From positions 4,348,750-4,412,749 of the forward strand of contig NZ_CP033877.1 of NCBI RefSeq assembly GCF_006970445.1: a stretch of DNA of 64,000 bases, written 5' to 3'. The notes beneath the pieces were generated by a model that saw nothing but the letters and a program-made list of their open reading frames with translations, did not search any database and was not told the origin of the DNA. This DNA comes from Stenotrophomonas maltophilia. GTDB taxonomy: Bacteria > Pseudomonadota > Gammaproteobacteria > Xanthomonadales > Xanthomonadaceae. Both the position numbers and the translations under genes were made by a program. The number at the start of each line of letters is the position of its first letter. Position 1 is the first letter of the stretch. Below are positions 16,365 to 23,400 of the stretch, piece by piece.

Positions 16365-16412
16365 TGCACCCTCGATTCTCCAACGGTCCCGTTTCAACCA
16401 CGGGCTGGTGCG
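16365..16412 (+). ncRNA. tRNA-like half module (T-arm-like hairpin on a closing stem)
   Basis: CCCGT (16388-16392), loop TTCAACC, ACGGG (16400-16404) has the 5-bp stem and 7-base loop of a tRNA T arm, and the loop fits TTCRANY. It is enclosed by GCACC (16366-16370) pairing with GGTGC (16407-16411). No encoded CCA, D arm or anticodon arm is evident. It is the first of three T-arm-like hairpins in this leader. Confidence 0.35.
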
Positions 16413-16445
16413 CGCGGCGTTGCCGTGGCGTATGCCGGAGGTCGC

Positions 16446-16524
16446 GGACATGCCATCGTCTGGATCGCCTGCTGGAGGCAGGCGCCGGTTCGCCGGTACG
16501 CGGTTCGATTCCGCGCGGTCCCCA
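16446..16524 (+). ncRNA. tRNA-Ser(GGA)-like element with 4-bp acceptor stem and encoded CCA
   Basis: GGAC (16446-16449) pairs with GTCC (16518-16521). A poor 3-bp D-like stem, CCA/TGG, is followed by a perfect anticodon arm: GCCTG, loop CTGGAGG (T33, GGA at 16474-16476), CAGGC. Then come a class-II-like variable arm CCGG-TTCG-CCGG, a perfect T arm CGCGG-TTCGATT-CCGCG, and CCA at 16522-16524. The acceptor is too short and the D loop lacks GG, so it is unlikely to be a working tRNA; it looks like a serine-tRNA mimic. Confidence 0.5.
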
Positions 16525-16525
16525 A

Positions 16526-16598
16526 CTGGATAGCTCAGTAGGGTAGAGCAACGGATCCGTAATCCGTCTGTCGTGGGTTCGACTCCCACTCCAAACCA
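16526..16598 (+). ncRNA. Second tRNA-like element, 4-bp acceptor stem, C33, encoded CCA
   Basis: This has nearly all canonical parts: T8-A9, D stem GCTC/GAGC with a GGG-containing loop, anticodon arm ACGGA-TCCGTAA-TCCGT, 5-base variable loop, T arm GTGGG-TTCGACT-CCCAC, and ACCA at 16595-16598. However, only TGGA/TCCA (4 bp) of the acceptor stem pairs, and position 33 is C instead of the near-universal T. With standard numbering the anticodon would be CGT (Thr). It begins one base after the CCA of the previous element. Automated tools may call it a tRNA or pseudo-tRNA; I read it as a non-decoding mimic. Confidence 0.55.
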
Positions 16599-16868
16599 CA
16601 TGACCTGTCACGTCATGACTTGAAGCAACACCCGGGGCGCAAGCCCCAGCGGCCATCGTCGCCGTCCACCGTCATCGCCTTCGGGCGGGGCGTGGAAGGC
16701 AGCGGACCGCACGCCGGGCCCCGGTCCGCCGCCACTGCCAGCCACGTTCCGCCCCGGTGCTGCCTGCCGGGAACGACGATGGCGGCACTGCCGGTGCACC
16801 GGAGGCTCCGCGCGCGGACCGTCCGCCGATGGCCGCCCTCTTCCGCTGCCTGCACGTGGTGTGCAGGC
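16599..16868 (+). ncRNA. Hairpin-rich leader between the tRNA-like elements and slipin
   Basis: No credible gene is present. Hairpins in order: CATGAC/GTCATG (16599-16617); GGGGC-gcaa-GCCCC (16634-16647); a long branched stem 16687-16755 built from GGGGC/GCCCC, GTGG/CCAC, GGCAG/CTGCC and CGGACCG/CGGTCCG; and GCCTGCAC-gtggt-GTGCAGGC (16848-16868). Together with the tRNA-like modules they could fold as one structured 5' RNA ahead of the slipin-rtcB message. Transcript boundaries are not known. Confidence 0.45.
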
Positions 16869-16954
16869 GGCCCTGCCACGACCTGATCGACCCGGGTCAG
16901 GGCGATTCATCCGCAACGGGTCGAACCACCAGAGCCATACAAGGAGAGACTCCC

Positions 16955-18079
16955 ATGTTCTGGACCATCAAGGTCGTGATCGGCGACGGCGAGCGCGGCC
17001 TGGTATATCGCAACCGTCGTTTCCAGCAGATCCTGCTGCCGGGCGTGCACCGCCTGTCGCCGTTCGGCGGCCGCCCGCACGTGGACATCCACACTGCATC
17101 GAAGGGCGCGGCCTACACCGGCAGCGACCAGGACAGCCTGATCGAGGCACTGGGCGCGCGGTTGGACACCCACTTCGTGCTGGCCAACGTCGGCGCCAGC
17201 GAGGTCGGCCTGTTGCTGCGCAACGGCCGCATCGATGAAGTGCTGCCGCCGGGTAGCCGCCGCCTGTACTGGCGCGGTTCGGTCGACACCCAGGTACGCG
17301 TGATGGCGCTGGGCGACGAGCCACGCATTCCGGCGGACGTGCAGCAGCGCCTGGGCCAGCTGGGCGTGCTGCCGCGTGTGGCGGTGATCAGCACCGTGCC
17401 GAGCGAGTCGGTGGGCCTGCTGTTCATCGATGGCACGCTGCGGCAGACGCTGGACGCCGGCCTGCACGCGTTCTGGAACTTCAACGGCAACGTGTCGGTG
17501 GAGCGTGTGGAACTGCGTGCACGTTCGCTGGACGTGTCCGGCCAGGAGCTGCTCAGCCGCGACAAGGTGACCCTGCGGGTGAACCTGGCCGCGACCGTGC
17601 AGGTGATCGACCCGGTGCGTGCACACCGCACGCTCAGCAATGCCGATGAGTTCGTCTATCGGCAGCTGCAGTTCGGCCTGCGCCAGGCGATTGCCGCGCG
17701 CAGCCTGGACGAGCTGCTGGGCGACAAGGCGGCACTGGACGGCGAGATCGCCGCCCATGTGCAGGCGGCGATCGAGGGCCACGGCGTGCGGCTGCTCGGC
17801 GTGGGCATCAAGGACGTGATCCTGCCGGGCGAGATGAAGGAGATCCTCAACGGCGTGGTGCTGGCCGAGAAGCAGGCCCAGGCCAGCGTGATCCGTCGTC
17901 GCGAGGAGGCCAACGCCACGCGTTCGCAGCTCAACACCGCAAAGCTGATCGAGGACAACCCGGTGCTGATGCGCTTGAAGGAGCTGGAGGCACTGGAGAA
18001 GGTCACCGAGAAGATCGACAAGCTCACCGTGTTCGGCGGCCTGGATGGCGTGCTGAAGCAGCTGGTGACGATCAGGTAG
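16955..18079 (+). CDS. Slipin family (SPFH/band-7) protein
   Basis: 374 aa stomatin-like protein. A strong AAGGAG at 16941-16946 fixes the ATG. Residues about 165-330 hold the SPFH core (STVPSESVGLLF, SLDVSGQELLSRDKVTLRVN, LLGVGIKDVILPGEMK), followed by a charged helical stretch around QAQASVIRRREEANATRSQ typical of slipin oligomerisation. Unlike most slipins it has no obvious N-terminal transmembrane helix; residues 1-160 form an extra N-terminal region with two internally similar GL(V/L)-R-GR-type units. The rtcB gene follows after 56 bases, so it likely acts with the RNA ligase. Confidence 0.85.
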   Translation: MFWTIKVVIGDGERGLVYRNRRFQQILLPGVHRLSPFGGRPHVDIHTASKGAAYTGSDQDSLIEALGARLDTHFVLANVGASEVGLLLRNGRIDEVLPPGSRRLYWRGSVDTQVRVMALGDEPRIPADVQQRLGQLGVLPRVAVISTVPSESVGLLFIDGTLRQTLDAGLHAFWNFNGNVSVERVELRARSLDVSGQELLSRDKVTLRVNLAATVQVIDPVRAHRTLSNADEFVYRQLQFGLRQAIAARSLDELLGDKAALDGEIAAHVQAAIEGHGVRLLGVGIKDVILPGEMKEILNGVVLAEKQAQASVIRRREEANATRSQLNTAKLIEDNPVLMRLKELEALEKVTEKIDKLTVFGGLDGVLKQLVTIR

Positions 18080-18135
18080 GGGGTAGCGGTGGCGCAGGGA
18101 CGCGCCGCCGGCCCATCAAGGACATACACGAAGAC

Positions 18136-19356
18136 ATGGACATTCAACACAACTATCAATGGCTGCACGTCGAGGGCACCACGCCGATCAAGGGCTGGGT
18201 CAACGGTGTGCCGCTGGAAGCGCAGGCGCATGAGCAGCTGCGCAACATCGCCGCGATCCCGTTCGTCGGGCCGTGGCTGGCCGTGATGCCGGACGTGCAC
18301 CTGGGCAAGGGCGCGACCGTGGGCTCGGTGATCCCGACCCGCGGTGCGATCATCCCGGCCGCGGTCGGCGTCGACATCGGCTGCGGCATGGCGGCGGTGC
18401 GCACCACGCTGCGCGCCAATGACCTGCCCGATGACCTGCGGCAGCTGCGCAACAGCATCGAGCGCAGCATCCCGGTCGGCAACGGACGTGGCGGCGAGCA
18501 TCAGCGCATGCCCGACAGCATCCACACCCGGCTGGTGCAGTCCGGGCTGGCCGCCGGCCTGGAGAAGATCAAGGACAAGCACCGCAGGATCCGCACCGAC
18601 AAGCTCGACCGCCAGCTGGGTACGCTGGGTGGCGGCAATCACTTCATCGAACTGTGCCTGGACGAGACGGACACGGTGTGGGTGATGCTGCACAGCGGAT
18701 CGCGCGGCACCGGCAACCTGATCGGCACCTACTTCATCGAGAAGGCACGCGAGGAACTGGCCCGGCGCGTGCTCGGCTTCCACCTGCCGGACAAGGACCT
18801 GGCCTTCTTCATGGAAGGCGAGCCGCTGTTCGATGACTACGTCGAAGCCGTGTCGTGGGCGCAGGACTACGCCCGGCAGAACCGCGAGGCGATGATGTCG
18901 CGCGTGCTCGCCGAGATGCGCCACCGCTTGCCGAAGTTCCAGCTGGCGGCGATGGCGGTGAACTGCCACCACAACTACGTGCAGAAGGAAACGCACCGCG
19001 GGCAGGAGCTGCTGGTGACGCGCAAGGGCGCGGTCAGCGCGCGTGAGGGTGAGCTGGGCATCATTCCCGGCAGCATGGGCACGCGCAGCTACATCGTGCG
19101 TGGCAAGGGCAACGCGGACAGCTTCCACAGCTGCAGCCACGGTGCCGGCCGGGCGATGAGCCGTGGCACGGCGCGCCAGCAGATCACGCTGGCCCAGCAC
19201 CGCGAGGCCACGGCGCATGTGGAATGCCGCAAGGACAGCGGCGTGCTGGACGAGTCACCGGCCGCGTACAAGTCGATCGACGACGTGATGGCCGCGCAGC
19301 TGGACCTGGTCGACGTGGTGCATACCCTGCGCCAGGTGCTGTGCGTGAAGGGATGA
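18136..19356 (+). CDS. rtcB: RNA-splicing ligase RtcB
   Basis: 406 aa Mn/GTP-dependent ligase that joins RNA 2',3'-cyclic phosphate or 3'-phosphate ends to 5'-OH ends, as after tRNA cleavage by toxins. Active-site motifs are intact: DVHLGKGATVG (Asp53), GVDIGCGM (Cys83), LGGGNHFIE (Asn168, His169), HSGSRG (His186), CHHN (278-280) and SHGAGR with the guanylylated His335. Length matches E. coli RtcB (408 aa). No RtcA or RtcR gene and no sigma-54 promoter are visible, so control differs from the enterobacterial system. Confidence 0.96.
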   Translation: MDIQHNYQWLHVEGTTPIKGWVNGVPLEAQAHEQLRNIAAIPFVGPWLAVMPDVHLGKGATVGSVIPTRGAIIPAAVGVDIGCGMAAVRTTLRANDLPDDLRQLRNSIERSIPVGNGRGGEHQRMPDSIHTRLVQSGLAAGLEKIKDKHRRIRTDKLDRQLGTLGGGNHFIELCLDETDTVWVMLHSGSRGTGNLIGTYFIEKAREELARRVLGFHLPDKDLAFFMEGEPLFDDYVEAVSWAQDYARQNREAMMSRVLAEMRHRLPKFQLAAMAVNCHHNYVQKETHRGQELLVTRKGAVSAREGELGIIPGSMGTRSYIVRGKGNADSFHSCSHGAGRAMSRGTARQQITLAQHREATAHVECRKDSGVLDESPAAYKSIDDVMAAQLDLVDVVHTLRQVLCVKG

Positions 19357-19434
19357 TGGAGCGGTGCCGGTCAAGGCCGGCACCCACCGCGCGTGGATGC
19401 AGCGGCGCAGACCACGCCTGGCATCCACCGTGGC

Positions 19435-20055
19435 TCAATCGTGCTCGATCCCACACCAACCCGGCAGATAGCGGGCATCGGCGTGCCGTGCATGTTCGGT
19501 GGCGTTGGCCACTGCCTGCTGGAAATCGCGGCGGATCTGCTTGCGGGTCATCCGCTGGCGGAAATGATCGGCCCACAGAAACTCGGCGAAGGGCTGCACC
19601 GATTTGGCGTAGCCGCCGCGACGGCGAACCTCGCCGGCCAGCGAGCGATGCGGATCGTCGGCCAGCTCCAGTAGCGATTTCGGCATCGCCGACGGCGGCT
19701 GCCGCACACCCTCGGCATCGAACGGATGCGCCCAGCAGTAGCGCTCCATCACCGTCCAGAACAGTTTCCTCGGCAGGTGTGACAGATCCGCCTGCACTAC
19801 GGTCAGCACATGTTCGATGCCCTCCTCGTGCAGGGCCAGCGCCAGATGGTGATGGTCGACCAGGTACAGGCGGTTCGACGGCCCCACCACCACCGGCACC
19901 ATGTGCCGCCCGAGGTAGCGCTCCTCGCCTTCGTTCGGCAAGGTCTTCCACTGCGCGCGCTTGCGCTGCACCTCCAGCAGGCCCACGCTCATCTGCGTCG
20001 GCCGCAGGTCGAGGATGGCGACCGGCGAAAGCCGCGGTTCGGGAATACGGGTCAT
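19435..20055 (-). CDS. ParB-like nuclease-domain protein (ParBc_2 type)
   Basis: 206 aa, resembles the putative ParB-like family: an N-terminal ILDLRPTQMSVG stretch, then VDHHHLALALHEEG, a ParB-like histidine-rich motif, and a family C-terminus rich in His/Trp. These proteins are not chromosome segregators as far as known. The start overlaps the SulP stop by 4 bases, so both are translated from one message. Function unknown. Confidence 0.75.
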   Translation of the reverse strand: MTRIPEPRLSPVAILDLRPTQMSVGLLEVQRKRAQWKTLPNEGEERYLGRHMVPVVVGPSNRLYLVDHHHLALALHEEGIEHVLTVVQADLSHLPRKLFWTVMERYCWAHPFDAEGVRQPPSAMPKSLLELADDPHRSLAGEVRRRGGYAKSVQPFAEFLWADHFRQRMTRKQIRRDFQQAVANATEHARHADARYLPGWCGIEHD

Positions 20056-21722
20056 GGCGTACCTCGTGTGCGGTAGTGGTCAACGGCCTGCTGCACGCTG
20101 TGGGTGGCTCCGTCCGGCCCCAGCAGGGCGGCGATGCCGAAACGCTCCAGCGCCTGCATCGCGCGTACCGAGCCCAGCCGCGCAATGACGAACGCGATGC
20201 CCTGCTGCTGGCAGAGACCAATCATCTCGCGCAGGGTCTGCGCTGCGCTGTAGTCGATCTCGACGATCGCGCTGCCTTCCAGCACGATCAGCCCCGGCGC
20301 GGGCGTCGCATCGATGCTGGCCAGCAGCTGCCGCTTGAAACTGTCGGCGTTGGCGAACAGCAGCGGTGCCTGGAACGCCAGCACGGTCACGCCCGGCTCG
20401 GTCTCGCCACGGCTGCCCGGCCACCAGACCGTGCTGCCCGGCAGGCGGGTCAGCGTCATCATCGGGCTGTGCGCGATCATCCACACGCCATGCAGCAGGG
20501 CCAGGCCCACACCCATCGCAATGCCCGACTGGATCGGCAGGCAGACCACCGCCAGGAAGGTCAGCACCGCCAGCAGCGCTTCGCCGCGCGCGCGGCGGGC
20601 AATGTCGATCAGCACGCGCAGGCGGAACAGGCGCACCGCCACGAACAACAGCACACCGGCCAGCGCTGCATCGGGAATGGCACCGAGTACCCTGCCGCCG
20701 CAGAACGCCAGCAGCATCACCAGGGCCGCGGCGATCAGCGCGCCCAGCTGCGACGTCGCACCGGCCTCCACCACCACGGCGGTGCGTGGTGGGCTGGCAT
20801 TGACCGGAAACGCACCGAACGCGGCCGAGAGCAGGTTGCCGGCGCCGACACCGAGGAAGTCCTTGTTGACGTCGGGCTCTTCCTCGCCGGGAAACGCGCG
20901 GTCAACGGCGGCCACCTGCATGATGATGACCAGGGTCAGCAGCAGCGCCAGCGGGACCAGGGTCGTGAGCGTCGCCAGCGCGGGCAGCTGCCACGGCGGC
21001 GGATACGGAGACACTGCGCCGAGGGTTGCCACGCCCAACCGCTCGGCGCCCAGCAGGGCAACCAGCAGCGTGGCGATGGCCACCGCGATCAGCGCGCCGG
21101 GAATGCGCGGATTGATGCGGTCGCACAGGCCCATCGCCAGCAGCACGCCAAAGCTGATCAGGGTCGGCAGCAACTGCGCGTGCGGAAGGGTCCACAGCAG
21201 TTCATACAGGCGTTCGGGCAGCTCACTTGAAGACAGGCTGACACCCAGTGCCACCGGCAACTGCGAGGCCGCGATATGCACGGCGATGCCGCCGAGGAAG
21301 CCGGTCACCACCGGCACCGACAGCAGCGCGGCGACCACGGCGATCCGCAGCAATGCCGCCAGTGCCAGGAACACGCCGACCAGCAGCGCCAGCAGCACGG
21401 CACTTCCGGCCAGCGCGCTGGCCTGTTGCGCGGCCAGCCCAGCCAGGGTGAGCGCGAAGATCGGCGTGATGGTGGAATCGGCACCGACCGTCAGCCGGCG
21501 GTTGCGGCCCAGCAGCACGAAGCCGAGCGTGGCGCCGACGAAGGCATAGAAACCAACCTGCGGCTCGAAGCCACCCAGCCGTGCCGTCGCCATCTGTTCG
21601 GGCAGGGTGATTGCCGCCAGGGTTATGCCGGCGATGGCATCGCGCGTAGCCTGCGCCGGTCGCCAGCCACGCAGGCCCTGCAAAGGGGCCAGCAGCGATC
21701 TGAGGCGGTTTGCTTCGTCCAT
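20052..21722 (-). CDS. SulP family anion transporter with STAS domain
   Basis: 556 aa inner-membrane protein: about 10-12 transmembrane segments in residues 25-430, starting with the typical ITLPEQMATARLGG stretch, then a cytoplasmic STAS domain (about 440-556). Members carry sulfate, bicarbonate or organic anions; the substrate here is not determined. The start at 21722 (MDEANRL) is chosen because earlier in-frame codons run into a repeat hairpin. It is coupled to the downstream ParB-like gene by an ATGA overlap. Confidence 0.88.
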   Translation of the reverse strand: MDEANRLRSLLAPLQGLRGWRPAQATRDAIAGITLAAITLPEQMATARLGGFEPQVGFYAFVGATLGFVLLGRNRRLTVGADSTITPIFALTLAGLAAQQASALAGSAVLLALLVGVFLALAALLRIAVVAALLSVPVVTGFLGGIAVHIAASQLPVALGVSLSSSELPERLYELLWTLPHAQLLPTLISFGVLLAMGLCDRINPRIPGALIAVAIATLLVALLGAERLGVATLGAVSPYPPPWQLPALATLTTLVPLALLLTLVIIMQVAAVDRAFPGEEEPDVNKDFLGVGAGNLLSAAFGAFPVNASPPRTAVVVEAGATSQLGALIAAALVMLLAFCGGRVLGAIPDAALAGVLLFVAVRLFRLRVLIDIARRARGEALLAVLTFLAVVCLPIQSGIAMGVGLALLHGVWMIAHSPMMTLTRLPGSTVWWPGSRGETEPGVTVLAFQAPLLFANADSFKRQLLASIDATPAPGLIVLEGSAIVEIDYSAAQTLREMIGLCQQQGIAFVIARLGSVRAMQALERFGIAALLGPDGATHSVQQAVDHYRTRGTP

Positions 21723-21787
21723 GCCGGGCCCGGGCTGCGTGGGTGCGTTGCGTCCACTATCAGCGTGGGGAAGTGGAAATGGTGTCA

Positions 21788-21824
21788 GGGGTCGGATCCC
21801 TTTCGCAGAAAGGGATCCGACCCC
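21788..21824. repeat. 16-bp perfect palindrome of the GGGGTC/GATCC family, copy 3
   Basis: GGGGTCGGATCCCTTT (21788-21803) pairs with AAAGGGATCCGACCCC (21809-21824) around a 5-base loop. It separates the flavoprotein gene from the SulP operon on the minus strand. Confidence 0.75.
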
Positions 21825-21830
21825 AAGGGC

Positions 21831-21853
21831 GCCGACCAAGGTCGGCATCTACC
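21831..21853. repeat. SMAG-type palindrome
   Basis: GCCGACC-aa-GGTCGGC-atCTACC, minus-strand GTAG orientation, immediately next to the preceding 16-bp palindrome and 14 bases from the flavoprotein stop codon. Confidence 0.75.
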
Positions 21854-21866
21854 AGAGCAAGCCCGT

Positions 21867-22772
21867 TCAGCGCGGTACGCAGTCTTCGCCGACCAGCGCG
21901 TGATGCACGCCGATGCCGGCGCGCACGCCCTCGGCGGTGGCCAGGGTGATGTTGCCGACCGTCGTCGCATCGCCTGCCGCATACACGTTCGGCACCGAGG
22001 TCTGCTTCATCGCGTCGACCTCGATCAGCACGCCCAACGGGCTCTCGGCCAGCGCGCAGCCCAGCTGCTGCACCAGCGGCGTGGCCATCGCCTGGGTGGC
22101 CGGCACGAACAGCGCACGCTGGGCGATACGGCGGCCATCGGCCAGCTCCACTTCCAGCCAGGTCGGCTGGTCACCCTGCACGCCCAACACCGGCGAGGTC
22201 TCGATCTGCACGCCGCGCTGCTGCATGGCCGCCCGTTCCTCATCGGTGATGTCCAGTCCCATGCTGAAGAACGTGACATTGCCCCAGTCGGCGAACAGCG
22301 GCGCCTTGCTGGCGGACATCGGATGGCCGCCGAGCAGGCCGATTGCACCGCCACCCACTTCGTAACCGTGGCAGTAAGGGCAGTGCAGCACGGTGCTGCC
22401 CCAGCGCTCGGCCAGCCCGGGCAGCTCCGGCAGCTGGTCGGCGATACCACTGGCCAGCAGCAGCTTGCGCGCGGCCAGCACCTGCCCATCGGCGGTACGC
22501 ACTTCCACGCCCTCTGCGCTGGCGGTGGCCTGCACCGCCTCGGCCTGCACCCAGCGCACGCTGGGGTAATCCAGCAATTGCTGGCGCGCGGTCTTCAGCA
22601 GCTCGGCCCCGCTGATGCCATCCAGCCCCAGCACGCCGTGCGAATGGCTGGCAAAACGGTTGCGCGGCGAACCGGCGTCGATGACGGTAACCGGGCGGCG
22701 GGCACGGGCCAGGATCAGGCCCGCGGCAATGCCGGCATAGCTGCCGCCGACGATGAGCACATCAGGATTCAT
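21867..22772 (-). CDS. Thioredoxin-reductase-like NAD(P)/FAD oxidoreductase
   Basis: 301 aa. An N-terminal FAD motif VGGSYAGIAAG, redox-active Cys131-Pro-Tyr-Cys134 within HCPYCHGYE, a nucleotide motif GLLGGHPMS and the C-terminal VYAAGDAT identify a TrxB-like flavoprotein of the small family that is often paired with Rrf2 or other redox regulators. Its true partner is unknown. The Rrf2 gene's end overlaps its start by 11 bases, so both are expressed together under the Rrf2 operator. Confidence 0.87.
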   Translation of the reverse strand: MNPDVLIVGGSYAGIAAGLILARARRPVTVIDAGSPRNRFASHSHGVLGLDGISGAELLKTARQQLLDYPSVRWVQAEAVQATASAEGVEVRTADGQVLAARKLLLASGIADQLPELPGLAERWGSTVLHCPYCHGYEVGGGAIGLLGGHPMSASKAPLFADWGNVTFFSMGLDITDEERAAMQQRGVQIETSPVLGVQGDQPTWLEVELADGRRIAQRALFVPATQAMATPLVQQLGCALAESPLGVLIEVDAMKQTSVPNVYAAGDATTVGNITLATAEGVRAGIGVHHALVGEDCVPR

Positions 22773-23217
22773 GGTGACCTTCCAGGGAACGGTGATGGGC
22801 GAGATGGCGGGCGAAGTCGGCGCCGAGCTGGTCCAGCGTGGTCGCCTGCAGCCGCGCTTCGAGCAGGCGCTGCGCCTCGCGTGCACCCTCGAGCAGGGCG
22901 CTGTTGACCAGCTGCTGGATCGGACAGCCGCCGCCGGAATCGCGGGCGCCGACGTGCACCAGCGGTGGTTCGCCGACGGCCAGATAGATGTCATGCAGGG
23001 TGATCGTTGCGGCATCGCGGGCCAGCTGGCTGCCCCCGCCATGACCGCGGGTGCTGCGCACCAGGCCGGCCTTGTGCAGCTGCGCCAGCAGGCGGCGGAT
23101 TACCACCGGATGGGTGGGCAGGCACGATGCCAGCTGCTCGGAGGTGCGCGGGGCGGCCTGGCCGACCAGGTGCGCCATCACATGCAGGGCGTCGGAAAGC
23201 GGGTTCGCGGATTTCAT
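22762..23217 (-). CDS. Rrf2 family transcriptional regulator
   Basis: 151 aa winged-helix regulator; the N-terminal DNA-binding half contains GLVRSTRGHGGGSQLAR, the family wing motif. Only Cys32 and Cys98 (GGGCPIQ) are present, so the three-cysteine Fe-S cluster pattern of IscR/NsrR is missing; it resembles the YwnA/thiol-sensing branch. The start Met is at 23217, where the operator dyad overlaps the start codon. It likely represses itself and the flavoprotein gene and responds to redox stress. Confidence 0.87.
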   Translation of the reverse strand: MKSANPLSDALHVMAHLVGQAAPRTSEQLASCLPTHPVVIRRLLAQLHKAGLVRSTRGHGGGSQLARDAATITLHDIYLAVGEPPLVHVGARDSGGGCPIQQLVNSALLEGAREAQRLLEARLQATTLDQLGADFARHLAHHRSLEGHHES

Positions 23218-23236
23218 GTAACAACAATAGTTACAT
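23216..23236 (-). promoter_or_regulatory. Rrf2 auto-operator (7-7-7 dyad) over the start codon
   Basis: ATGTAAC (23216-23222), 7-base spacer, GTTACAT (23230-23236): a perfect inverted repeat in an AT-rich patch, followed by TTTAAAT. It overlaps the first bases of the Rrf2 gene, a position that would block transcription or translation start when bound. Confidence 0.65.
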
Positions 23237-23400
23237 TTAAATCCCCTGTCGAGGGTCCGCATTCGTTCCATCTGGACACATTTGTCCTATGAAATTATTT
23301 CTTCACATCACTAAACGAAACGCGAATGTGATGCGTGTCGCACTTCAGCGCGTGCGTAGCGGGTCGATACCGCAGTGCCCCTTCCCGAGAGTTCTTTCCC

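Noticed and set aside
21276..22907. Plus-strand frame across the SulP and flavoprotein genes
   Set aside because: Crosses two recognised minus-strand genes and two repeat hairpins; no family resemblance.
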